From: Pseudomonas allokribbensis
GTDB lineage: Bacteria > Pseudomonadota > Gammaproteobacteria > Pseudomonadales > Pseudomonadaceae
Assembly: GCF_014863605.1 (NCBI RefSeq)
Contig: NZ_CP062252.1
Span: forward strand, 1,993,001 to 2,057,000
DNA length: 64,000 nt
Direction: 5' to 3'
Numbering within the stretch: the stretch's first letter is position 1; each line of letters opens with the position of its first letter. A program made the position numbers and the translations under genes. Positions 10,230 to 17,911 of this stretch are shown here, in pieces. Under the pieces are notes generated by a model. It was given only the letters and a program-made list of their open reading frames with translations. It was not told the DNA's origin and made no database searches.

Positions 10230-11279
10230 ATGAAACTGAAAAACACCTTGGGCTTGGCCATTGGTTCTTTGATTGCCGCTACTTCGTTCGGCGCACTGGC
10301 ACAAGGCCAAGGCGCAGTTGAAGGCGAACTGTTCTACAAGAAGCAGTACAACGACAGCGTTAACCATGTCGAAGACGGCTTCAACCCAGGCGCCTCTATC
10401 GGTTACTTCTTGACCGACGACGTATCGTTGAACTTGACCTACGACAAGAACAACCACACCCGTTCGAACGACGGCACCGGCAGCCAGAAGCTGGGTGGCG
10501 ACAACTTCGGTCTGAACGCTCAGTACCACTTCAACAACGCTGGTGACGCTCTGCGTCCTTACGTTGCTGGCGGTGTGAAGCACGGCAGCCTGACCAACGT
10601 AGCTGCTGACGGCCACACCGGTCGCGATCAGTCGACCTACCTGACTGCTGGCGCTGGCGTTAAGTACTACTTCGCTGAAAACTTCTACGCCCGTGCTGGT
10701 GTAGACGCTGACTACAAACTGGACAACGGTCGCTGGAACTACGCTCCAGTAATCGGTCTGGGTGTGAACTTCGGTGGCGGCAACAAGCCTGCTGCTGCTC
10801 CAGTTCCAGCACCAGCTGAAGTCTGCTCCGACAGCGACAACGATGGCGTTTGCGACAACGTTGACAAGTGCCCAGACACCCCAGCCAACGTAACTGTTGA
10901 CGCTGATGGCTGCCCGGCAGTTGCTGAAGTTGTTCGTGTTGAGCTGGACGTGAAATTCGACTTCGACAAGTCGGTCGTCAAGCCAAACAGCTACGGCGAT
11001 ATCAAAAACCTGGCTGACTTCATGAAGCAGTACCCATCGACTCGCACCACTGTTGAAGGTCACACTGACAACGTCGGTCCTGACGCTTACAACCAGAAAC
11101 TGTCCGAGCGTCGTGCAAACGCCGTTAAACAAGTTCTGGTTAACCAGTACGGTGTTGAATCGTCCCGCGTTGGTTCGGTTGGCTACGGCGAATCCCGCCC
11201 AGTTGCTGACAACAAAACCGAAGCTGGTCGTGCTGTTAACCGTCGCGTAGAAGCGCAGGTTGAAGCTCAAGCTAAGTAA
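10230..11279 (+). CDS. oprF: major outer membrane porin OprF
   Basis: A 349-residue OmpA-type porin. A signal peptide (MKLKNTLGLAIGSLIAATSF, cleavage after AlaLeuAla near residue 24) is followed by an eight-stranded N-terminal beta-barrel, a Pro/Ala-rich hinge (KPAAAPVPAPAEV near 188-200), a four-cysteine calcium-binding-like loop (CSDSDNDGVCDNVDKCPDTP), and a C-terminal OmpA peptidoglycan-binding domain with GHTDNVGPDAYNQKLSERRA. It anchors the outer membrane to peptidoglycan and forms a slow, large pore. Codon use is strongly biased, as for a very abundant protein. Expected to be transcribed partly by SigX from the gap upstream; a terminator follows. Confidence 0.98.
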   Translation: MKLKNTLGLAIGSLIAATSFGALAQGQGAVEGELFYKKQYNDSVNHVEDGFNPGASIGYFLTDDVSLNLTYDKNNHTRSNDGTGSQKLGGDNFGLNAQYHFNNAGDALRPYVAGGVKHGSLTNVAADGHTGRDQSTYLTAGAGVKYYFAENFYARAGVDADYKLDNGRWNYAPVIGLGVNFGGGNKPAAAPVPAPAEVCSDSDNDGVCDNVDKCPDTPANVTVDADGCPAVAEVVRVELDVKFDFDKSVVKPNSYGDIKNLADFMKQYPSTRTTVEGHTDNVGPDAYNQKLSERRANAVKQVLVNQYGVESSRVGSVGYGESRPVADNKTEAGRAVNRRVEAQVEAQAK

Positions 11280-11295
11280 TTAGCTCGCCGCTTTG

Positions 11296-11325
11296 AGAAA
11301 AGCCCGGCTTATGCCGGGCTTTTCT
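11296..11325. terminator. bidirectional terminator between oprF and cobA
   Basis: AGAAAAGCCCGGC / GCCGGGCTTTTCT with a TTAT loop, 13 perfect pairs. It has A-rich and T-rich flanks on both sides and separates two converging genes, so it can end both transcripts. Confidence 0.9.
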
Positions 11326-11354
11326 TTGTCTGCGATTTGGTGAAAACCAGATGA

Positions 11355-12107
11355 TCAGGCCGACTGGTCGGCTGGCCAGGCGAGTAAATCGGCTCGGGCC
11401 GCAGAAGCTGCCACCGCACCAATCACCAGAATGGCAGGGCTCTTGAGCTCAAACCTGCAGGCGTCTCCCTCCATTCTCGTCAGATCGCTCCGGCATTCCC
11501 GTTGTTGTGGCAGGGATGCGTTCTCGATCATCGCCACGGGCGTATTCATCGCCATCCCGCCGGCCAATAACTGCTCACGAATCTCGCTGAGCTTGGCCAC
11601 TCCCATATAGATCACCAACGTCGTGCCGCTTTGCGCCAGCGCCTGCCAGTTCAATTGGCTGTCGTCCTGAGTGTGCGCAGTGACCAGCGTTACCCCCCGC
11701 GCCACGCCGCGCAGAGTCAGCGGAATGTCACACTGCGTCGCCCCGGCCAGCCCGGCGGTGATGCCATTGACCAGCTCCACTTCAACCCCGCGCTCACGCA
11801 ACCACTGCGCTTCCTCGCCGCCACGGCCGAAGATGCAGGGATCGCCGCCCTTGAGACGAACCACGCATTTGCCCTGGCGCGCATAACGCAGCATCAGCCG
11901 ATGAATGAATGCCTGTGGTGTCGAACGACAGCCGCCGCGCTTGCCGACCGGAATGATCCGCGCAGCCGGGCAGTGCTCCAGCATCGCGTCGTTGACCAGA
12001 TCGTCGATCAGCACCACATCCGCTTCGCGCAAGGCCCGCACGGCTTTGAGCGTCAGCAATTCAGGATCGCCGGGACCCGCCCCTACCAGCCAGACTTTTG
12101 CATTCAT
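11355..12107 (-). CDS. cobA: uroporphyrinogen-III C-methyltransferase
   Basis: A 250-residue SAM-dependent enzyme that methylates uroporphyrinogen III at C2 and C7 to precorrin-2, the branch point to siroheme and cobalamin. Conserved stretches: VGAGPGDPELLTLKA at the N terminus, RLKGGDPCIFGRGGEEAQ near residue 85-100, and TVLVTAHTQD-type segment near 140. It lacks the CysG dehydrogenase/ferrochelatase half. As the last gene of the nirB-nirD-nasC-cobA operon, it probably boosts siroheme supply for NirB. Start 13 nt after the nasC stop. Confidence 0.93.
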   Translation of the reverse strand: MNAKVWLVGAGPGDPELLTLKAVRALREADVVLIDDLVNDAMLEHCPAARIIPVGKRGGCRSTPQAFIHRLMLRYARQGKCVVRLKGGDPCIFGRGGEEAQWLRERGVEVELVNGITAGLAGATQCDIPLTLRGVARGVTLVTAHTQDDSQLNWQALAQSGTTLVIYMGVAKLSEIREQLLAGGMAMNTPVAMIENASLPQQRECRSDLTRMEGDACRFELKSPAILVIGAVAASAARADLLAWPADQSA

Positions 12108-12120
12108 GGTGTTTTCCTCT

Positions 12121-14835
12121 TCAGATGACGGCGACCGGCCGCGCTTCGGCGACCAGCAAACGCTTGATTTCCGGGACGCAGGAACCGCATTGCGTGCCGC
12201 AGCCCAGTGTGTTTTTCAAACCCTGCAAATCCAGACCTTCTCGAATGCCGGCGCAGACCGCGCTGTGGCTGACGTTTTTGCAATTGCACAGGGTCTTGTC
12301 GGCAACGCTCTGCACACCGGCATTACCCGGCGGCGCACTCATCGGCGCCAACAGCCAGCGCCGCAGTTGTTCGTCTGCGCGGCCCTCCAGCCACAAGCCT
12401 TGCAGCCAATGCTGGGCGAGGGTTTCGCCGGCGAGGCGGATCGCCGTGATTCGCCCGTTCTCGATGCGTACCCGTTTGCCGATGGCCCTGCGCGGATCGT
12501 CATAGGCCAGTACCGGACCGTCGATCAGAGCCAGGCACTGGTCGATTTCGCGCAGCAATTGCGGATCGGGTGCGGCGGCGCTGGCGGCGCGTATCAGCAG
12601 CGCCGGGCGCTCGCGACCGACGACGCTGAGGCTGGCGTAGGAAAACGCCTCACACAGCGGTCGAAGCGCCTCAAAGTGCCGTTGAACATCGCCCTCGATC
12701 AGTGCGAAAAGCTGCCAGGGCAGATTCACCGGTTCCAGACGTACCCCGCTGTGCTTGAGTTCCGGTTGCTTCGACAAGGGATCGAAGGCGGGCAGGGTCA
12801 GGCAGTTCACGCCGCCCTTGAGAAAACGATCGCCCCAGTGCATCGGCAGAAAGGCCTGGCCCGGACGCACACTGTCATCGCTTCCGACCGCCACGATCAC
12901 CGCGCCCCGGCGGCTCTTCAGATTCACCAGATCCCTCGGCTGCAAACGGTGCCGACGCAATTCGTCCGGGTGCAGGCTCAGTACCGCTTCGCTGACATGC
13001 CCGAACAACTGCGCCGCCGTGCCAGTGCGGCTCATACCGTGCCATTGATCACGCAGGCGACCGGTGATCAGGGTCAGTGGAAAACGCGCGTCCCGTTGCT
13101 CTTTTGCAGCGCGATAGGGATCGGCAACAAACTGCGCGCGACCGCTGGCCGTAGGAAATATGCCGTCGCAGTACAGTCGCGGAGTGCCTTGTCGGGCGCC
13201 CTCAGGAAACGGCCATTGCTGCGGACCAATTTCATCGATCAACTCGTGGCTGATGCCGGACAAGTCCAGATCGCGGCCACGGGTCAGCGCTTTGAATTCA
13301 TCGAACAACTGCGCGGGGCGCTCAAACGCAAACAGGCTCGGCTGTTGCGGGCGCAGGCGTTTCTCCAGGCGTTGTGCGAAATCCACCGTGATCGCCCAGT
13401 CCGGTCGCGCTTCACCCGGTGCGACTATGGCTTTGCGCACGTGGGAAATCCGTCGCTCGGAGTTGGTCACCGAACCTTCCTTCTCGCCCCAACTGGCCGC
13501 CGGCAGCAGCAGATCGGCAAACGCTGCGGTTTCGGTGGTGCGAAACGCCTCCTGCAACACCACGAACGGACAAGCCTCCAGCGCCGCGCGTACGGCGTTC
13601 TGATCCGGCATCGATTGCGCCGGGTTGGTGCAGGCAATCCACAGCGCCTTGATCTTGCCGCTGCGCACTTGCTCGAACAGTTCGATGGCGCTGAGACCGG
13701 TGTTTTCCGGCAGTGACTCCACACCCCAATACGCCGCCACTTCTGCGCGGTGCTCCGGGTTGGCAGCCTCACGATGACCGGGCAACAGGTTGGAGAGGCT
13801 GCCGGTTTCCCGCCCGCCCATGGCATTCGGCTGACCGGTCAGGGAGAAAGGTCCTGCACCGGGCCGGCCGATTTGCCCGGTGGCCAGGTGCAGGTTGATC
13901 AGCGCACTGTTCTTCGCGCTGCCGGCGGTGGACTGGTTCAGGCCCATGCACCACAGCGACAGAAAACTCGGCGCAGTGCCGATCCATTCGGCGCATTGCT
14001 GCAACTGCTCGACGCTGATCCCGCACAACTGCGAAATCATGGCTGGCGTGTAATCACGCACCAGGCTTTTCAGCTCGGCGAGGCCTTCGGTGTGGGCCTT
14101 GATGAAGTCACGGTCGATCCAGTCTTCCCACAACAGCAGATGCAAAATCCCATGGAACAAAGCGACATCGGTGCCCGGCAGAATTGCCAGATGCAAGTCG
14201 GCGAGGTCGCAAGTGTCGGTGCGCCGTGGGTCGATGACGATGACTTTCATCTGCGGGCGACGGGATTTGGCTTCTTCGAGCCGACGAAACAGTACCGGAT
14301 GGGCGTAGGCCATGTTGCTGCCGACGATCATCACGCAATCGCTCAGCTCCAGGTCTTCATAGCTGCACGGTGGCGCGTCGGCGCCGAGGCTGCGCTTGTA
14401 GCCGACCACTGCCGAAGACATGCAAAGCCGCGAGTTGCTGTCGATGTTATTGGTGCCGACCAGCGCCCGCGCCAGTTTGTTGAAGGCGTAGTAGTCCTCG
14501 GTCAGCAACTGCCCGGAGATGTAGAACGCCACGCTGTCCGGGCCATGTTCGGCGATGGTTTCGGCGAACACGTTGGCGGCGTGCTCCAGCGCGGTGTCCC
14601 AGTCGCAACGACTGCGCGCCAAACCTTTGCCCAAGCGCAATTCCGGATACAGCGCGCGCGCTGTCAGGTCACCGGTCAGGTGCAGGGTCGAGCCTTTGCT
14701 GCACAGTTTGCCGAAGTTGGCCGGGTGCGCCGGATCACCGCTGACGCCGAGGATGCGCTCGCCGTCATGCTCGATCAGTACGCCGCAGCCGACCCCGCAA
14801 TAGCAGCAGGTCGAGGCGGTCGTCTGGCGGTTCAT
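12121..14835 (-). CDS. nasC: assimilatory nitrate reductase catalytic subunit
   Basis: A 904-residue molybdopterin oxidoreductase that reduces nitrate to nitrite in the cytoplasm. The N-terminal [4Fe-4S] motif is CCYCGVGCGVLIEHDG followed by a Cys in GKLCSKG; the bis-MGD domains follow (RLCMSSAVVGYKRSLGADAP, GTAPSFLSLWCMGLNQ), then the molydopterin dinucleotide-binding domain near residues 590-700 (TLITGRLRDQWHG). A C-terminal BFD-like [2Fe-2S] domain with LCNCKNVSH and GCGTQCGSC (about 845-890) is present, as in NasA/NasC-type reductases. It overlaps nirD by one base. Electron donor is probably NAD(P)H by way of a partner not seen here, or shared with NirB. Confidence 0.95.
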   Translation of the reverse strand: MNRQTTASTCCYCGVGCGVLIEHDGERILGVSGDPAHPANFGKLCSKGSTLHLTGDLTARALYPELRLGKGLARSRCDWDTALEHAANVFAETIAEHGPDSVAFYISGQLLTEDYYAFNKLARALVGTNNIDSNSRLCMSSAVVGYKRSLGADAPPCSYEDLELSDCVMIVGSNMAYAHPVLFRRLEEAKSRRPQMKVIVIDPRRTDTCDLADLHLAILPGTDVALFHGILHLLLWEDWIDRDFIKAHTEGLAELKSLVRDYTPAMISQLCGISVEQLQQCAEWIGTAPSFLSLWCMGLNQSTAGSAKNSALINLHLATGQIGRPGAGPFSLTGQPNAMGGRETGSLSNLLPGHREAANPEHRAEVAAYWGVESLPENTGLSAIELFEQVRSGKIKALWIACTNPAQSMPDQNAVRAALEACPFVVLQEAFRTTETAAFADLLLPAASWGEKEGSVTNSERRISHVRKAIVAPGEARPDWAITVDFAQRLEKRLRPQQPSLFAFERPAQLFDEFKALTRGRDLDLSGISHELIDEIGPQQWPFPEGARQGTPRLYCDGIFPTASGRAQFVADPYRAAKEQRDARFPLTLITGRLRDQWHGMSRTGTAAQLFGHVSEAVLSLHPDELRRHRLQPRDLVNLKSRRGAVIVAVGSDDSVRPGQAFLPMHWGDRFLKGGVNCLTLPAFDPLSKQPELKHSGVRLEPVNLPWQLFALIEGDVQRHFEALRPLCEAFSYASLSVVGRERPALLIRAASAAAPDPQLLREIDQCLALIDGPVLAYDDPRRAIGKRVRIENGRITAIRLAGETLAQHWLQGLWLEGRADEQLRRWLLAPMSAPPGNAGVQSVADKTLCNCKNVSHSAVCAGIREGLDLQGLKNTLGCGTQCGSCVPEIKRLLVAEARPVAVI

Positions 14836-15152
14836 CAGACGGCGTCCCGCAAGGCCAGTTGCACGCGGCCGTTTTCGACCCGGGCCGGGTGATGGTGCGC
14901 GCAGCCGACGTCCGGCGCCTGGGCTTCTCCTGATTGCAGGTCGATCTGCCAGTTGTGCAGCGGGCAGGCCACGCGCTTGCCGTAGATCAGGCCTTGGGAC
15001 AACGGGCCACCCTTGTGCGGGCAGCGGTCATCGAGTGCGAAAACCTCATCGTCACTTGTGCGAAAGATCGCAATGTCACCCTTGGGCCCGGCGATGATCC
15101 GCGAACCGAGGGCGTTGATCTCTTCCAGGGCACAGATATCGAGCCAGTTCAT
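14835..15152 (-). CDS. nirD: nitrite reductase small subunit (Rieske-type)
   Basis: A 105-residue subunit of NADH-dependent assimilatory nitrite reductase. Both halves of a Rieske [2Fe-2S] site are visible: RCPHKGGPL (Cys-x-His) and ACPLHNWQ (Cys-x2-His). It overlaps the end of nirB by 4 bases and nasC by one, so the operon is translationally coupled. Confidence 0.95.
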   Translation of the reverse strand: MNWLDICALEEINALGSRIIAGPKGDIAIFRTSDDEVFALDDRCPHKGGPLSQGLIYGKRVACPLHNWQIDLQSGEAQAPDVGCAHHHPARVENGRVQLALRDAV

Positions 15153-17602
15153 GCCGGCACCTCCAGGTTTTTCACGGGGATCACGTCAAATTCTTTCTTC
15201 AGTTGCGGCTGGGCGAGGCGTTCTTTCCACGGGTCCTGTTCGAACGACAGGGAGAATTGCAGGCGCTCGTTCAGGGCCTTGCGGCGCTCGGGGTCTTCCA
15301 GCACGGCTTTCTTGATGTGCTCCATGCCGACCCGTTGCAGGTAGTGCACGGTGCGTTCGAGGTAGAAGGCTTCTTCGCGGTACAGCTGCAGGAACGCGCC
15401 GTTGTATTCGCGCACTTCCTCGGCGGTCTTGAGCTTGACGAAGAACTCGGCGACTTCGGTCTTGATCCCGCCGTTGCCACCGATGTACATCTCCCAGCCG
15501 GAATCGACGCCGATGATTCCTACGTCCTTGATCCCTGCTTCCGAACAGTTTCGCGGGCATCCGGAGACCGCCAGCTTCACTTTGTGCGGCGACCACATGT
15601 TGAACAGGTCATGTTCGAGGTCGATGCCCAACTGGGTCGAATTCTGCGTGCCGAAGCGGCAGAACTCGCTGCCGACGCAGGTCTTCACGGTGCGGATCGA
15701 TTTGCCGTAGGCATGGCCGGACGGCATGTCGAGGTCTTTCCACACACCGGGCAGGTCCTGCTTCTTGATCCCCAGCAAGTCGATGCGCTGGCCGCCGGTG
15801 ACCTTGACCATTGGCACCTGATATTTGTCCGCCACGTCGGCGATTCGCCGCAGTTCCGACGGGTTGGTCACGCCACCCCACATCCGTGGCACCACCGAGT
15901 AGGTTCCGTCCTTCTGAATGTTGGCGTGGGCCCGCTCGTTGATCAGGCGCGACTGCGGATCGTCCTTGGCTTCGCCGGGCCAGGTGGAAATCAGGTAGTA
16001 GTTGAGGGCCGGGCGGCAAGTGGCGCAGCCATTCGGGGTGCGCCAATTGAGGTAGCTCATGGTGCCGGCGATGGTCAGCAGGTGCTGCTCGCGAATGGCC
16101 TGGCGGATCTGGCCGTGATTGAGGTCGCTGCAGCCGCAGATGGCTTTTTCGCTTTTCGGTTTGACGTCCGCCGCGCCGCCGACGGTGTTGATCAGGATCT
16201 GCTCGACCAGACCGGCGCAGGAGCCGCAGGAACTGGCCGCCTTGGTGTGTTTCTTCACTTCGTCGACGCTGAACAGGCCGTGTTCCTGAATCGCCTTGAC
16301 GATGGTGCCCTTGCACACGCCGTTGCAGCCGCAGACCTCGGCGTTGTCGGCCATGCTCATGGCTTTGTCCTGGCCCTGATGTCCTACGTCGCCGAGGGCG
16401 TTTTCACCAAACATCAGATGATCGCGGATCTCGCCGATGGCGTGATTCTCACGAATTTGTCGGAAATACCAACCGCCATCTGCCGTATCGCCGTACAGAC
16501 AGGCGCCGACCAGCACGTCATCCTTGATCACCAGTTTTTTGTACACCCCGCCGATCGGGTCGGAGAGGGTGATGGTCTCGGTGCCTTCGCCGCCCATGAA
16601 ATCGCCAGCGGAAAACAGGTCGATGCCGGTGACTTTCAATTTGGTCGAAGTCACCGAACCCTGATAACGGGCGAAACCCAGTTGCGCCAGGTGGTTGGCG
16701 CAGACCTTGGCCTGTTCGAACAGTGGCGCCACCAGGCCGTAGGCAATGCCGCGGTGGCTGGCGCATTCGCCAATGGCATAGATGCGCGGGTCGTAGGTCT
16801 GCAAAGTGTCGTTGACCAGAATCCCGCGGTTGCACGGGATGCCGGCCTTTTCTGCCAGTTCGGTATTGGGGCGGATGCCGGCGGCCATCACCACCAGATC
16901 GGCGGGGATGATGTCGCCGTTCTTGAATTGCACCGAGCCGACGCGACCATTGCCGGCGTCGTGCAGGGCCTGGGTCTGTTCGCACAGGCGAAAGTGCAGG
17001 CCACGGGATTCGAGGGCGGTTTGCAGGAGCTGGCCGCTGGTCTTGTCCAGTTGCCGCTCCAGCAGCCATTCACCGAGGTGCACCACGGTGACGTGCATGC
17101 CGCGCAGCATCAGGCCGTTGGCCGCTTCGAGGCCGAGCAGGCCGCCGCCGATCACCACGGCGTGCTTGTGGGTCTTGGCGGTGTCGATCATGGCCTGGGT
17201 GTCGGCGATGTCGCGGTAACCGATCACGCCCTGCAAAGTGTTGCCGGGGATTGGCAGGATGAACGGGGTCGAGCCGGTGGCGATCAGCAGGCGATCATAT
17301 TCGGCCTCGGTGCCGTCTTCGGCGATCACCCGGCGCTTGGCCCGGTCGATCTCCACCACTTTGCGGTTGAGCAGCAGTTTGATGTTGTTGTGCAGATACC
17401 AGTCGAGATCGTTGAGCACGATCTCTTCGAACGTCTGTTCGCCGGCCAGCACCGGCGACAGCAGGATGCGGTTGTAGTTGGTGTGCGGTTCGGCGCCGAA
17501 GACCGTGATGTCATACAGCTCGTTGCTCAGCTTGAGCAATTCTTCCAGGGTACGGACCCCGGCCATGCCATTGCCGATCATCACCAGTTTGAGTTTTTTC
17601 AT
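15149..17602 (-). CDS. nirB: nitrite reductase (NADH) large subunit
   Basis: An 817-residue siroheme flavoprotein that reduces nitrite to ammonium with NADH. Domains in order: FAD/NAD(P)-binding pyridine nucleotide-disulfide reductase region (MIGNGMAGVRTLEELL near residue 8-23; VVIGGGLLGLEAANGL near 150), two BFD-like [2Fe-2S] regions (CGCNGVCKGTIVKAI and CGCSDLNHGQIRQAI, about 420-540), then ferredoxin-like half and the siroheme/[4Fe-4S] site with cysteines in KTCVGSEFCRFG and SGCPRNCSEAG. I start it at the ATG at 17602 (MKKLKLVMIG). First gene of the nirB-nirD-nasC-cobA operon; its leader carries an antitermination element. Confidence 0.97.
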   Translation of the reverse strand: MKKLKLVMIGNGMAGVRTLEELLKLSNELYDITVFGAEPHTNYNRILLSPVLAGEQTFEEIVLNDLDWYLHNNIKLLLNRKVVEIDRAKRRVIAEDGTEAEYDRLLIATGSTPFILPIPGNTLQGVIGYRDIADTQAMIDTAKTHKHAVVIGGGLLGLEAANGLMLRGMHVTVVHLGEWLLERQLDKTSGQLLQTALESRGLHFRLCEQTQALHDAGNGRVGSVQFKNGDIIPADLVVMAAGIRPNTELAEKAGIPCNRGILVNDTLQTYDPRIYAIGECASHRGIAYGLVAPLFEQAKVCANHLAQLGFARYQGSVTSTKLKVTGIDLFSAGDFMGGEGTETITLSDPIGGVYKKLVIKDDVLVGACLYGDTADGGWYFRQIRENHAIGEIRDHLMFGENALGDVGHQGQDKAMSMADNAEVCGCNGVCKGTIVKAIQEHGLFSVDEVKKHTKAASSCGSCAGLVEQILINTVGGAADVKPKSEKAICGCSDLNHGQIRQAIREQHLLTIAGTMSYLNWRTPNGCATCRPALNYYLISTWPGEAKDDPQSRLINERAHANIQKDGTYSVVPRMWGGVTNPSELRRIADVADKYQVPMVKVTGGQRIDLLGIKKQDLPGVWKDLDMPSGHAYGKSIRTVKTCVGSEFCRFGTQNSTQLGIDLEHDLFNMWSPHKVKLAVSGCPRNCSEAGIKDVGIIGVDSGWEMYIGGNGGIKTEVAEFFVKLKTAEEVREYNGAFLQLYREEAFYLERTVHYLQRVGMEHIKKAVLEDPERRKALNERLQFSLSFEQDPWKERLAQPQLKKEFDVIPVKNLEVPA

Positions 17603-17673
17603 CAGGTTCTCCGCAAGCTTCGGGTTTGCCTCTTGTGGGCAGTCAGGCCTTGCTCGACAAAAATGGCGCAAAC

Positions 17674-17713
17674 AAAAAAGGCGTCCCGCCAGTTACCTAG
17701 CGAGGACGCCTTT
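17674..17713 (-). terminator. conditional terminator in the nirB leader
   Basis: On the minus strand AAAGGCGTCC pairs with GGACGCCTTT. An inner stem CGCTAG/CTGGCG around a GTAA loop extends it to about 16 pairs, and six T follow. It lies 70 nt before the nirB start and would stop transcription unless overridden, which fits NasT-type antitermination. Confidence 0.9.
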
Positions 17714-17720
17714 GTCCTTG

Positions 17721-17759
17721 TCCCGTTCTCTCGGGAAGCCTGGCCTTCGTCGTTGAAGG
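17721..17759 (-). promoter_or_regulatory. ANTAR (NasT) dual-hexaloop RNA element, nirB leader
   Basis: Two adjacent minus-strand hairpins. P1: CCTTC / GAAGG with loop AACGAC (17759-17744). P2: TCCCG / CGGGA with loop AGAGAA (17736-17721). Both loops have six bases with A at position 1 and G at position 4, the established recognition pattern for ANTAR-domain antiterminators. The linker is 7 nt. The terminator follows directly. NasT-dependent antitermination of nirB operons is known in Pseudomonas and Azotobacter. Confidence 0.88.
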
Positions 17760-17787
17760 TCGGGCTTTATGTCAGTTGAAAACGTTA

Positions 17788-17805
17788 ATGCAGTGGTTGT
17801 GCCAA
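17788..17805 (-). promoter_or_regulatory. sigma-54 promoter of the nirB operon
   Basis: The minus strand reads TTGGCACAACCACTGCAT, with GG and GC separated by exactly 10 nt, close to the consensus TGGCAC-N5-TTGC. Predicted start near 17778, about 20 nt before hairpin P1. Implies control by NtrC under nitrogen limitation. Confidence 0.8.
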
Positions 17806-17911
17806 GTCGCGGTGAGCCCCGAATTCACTGGGGTAGTGCTGGAATTGGCCAGATGTTCATTGTGGTTTTTGCACTGAATGGAAGCGGCACGCCCGTTAAT
17901 GGAGCGCTGGA

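Larger units (their letters stand above)
17603..17911 (-). other. nirB leader and promoter region
   Basis: A 309-base gap without genes between nirB and the phosphatase/kinase gene. On the minus strand it holds, in order of transcription, a sigma-54 promoter (17805-17788), two ANTAR-type hairpins (17759-17721), an intrinsic terminator (17713-17674) and about 70 nt to the nirB ATG. I did not find a convincing palindromic NtrC site in the remaining ~100 bases upstream of the promoter. Confidence 0.8.

Noticed and set aside
15203..17779. An 858-codon open frame on the plus strand opposite nirB
   Set aside because: It mirrors nirB in a high-GC sequence with third-position bias; the translation is rich in Ala, Gly, His and Gln and has no domain, and the minus-strand frame carries all the NirB motifs.
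17806..17911. NtrC binding sites upstream of the nirB sigma-54 promoter
   Set aside because: A TGCACTGAATGG segment and a GTGG-N5-GCAC-like segment resemble parts of a site, but neither has both half-sites at the right spacing and orientation.
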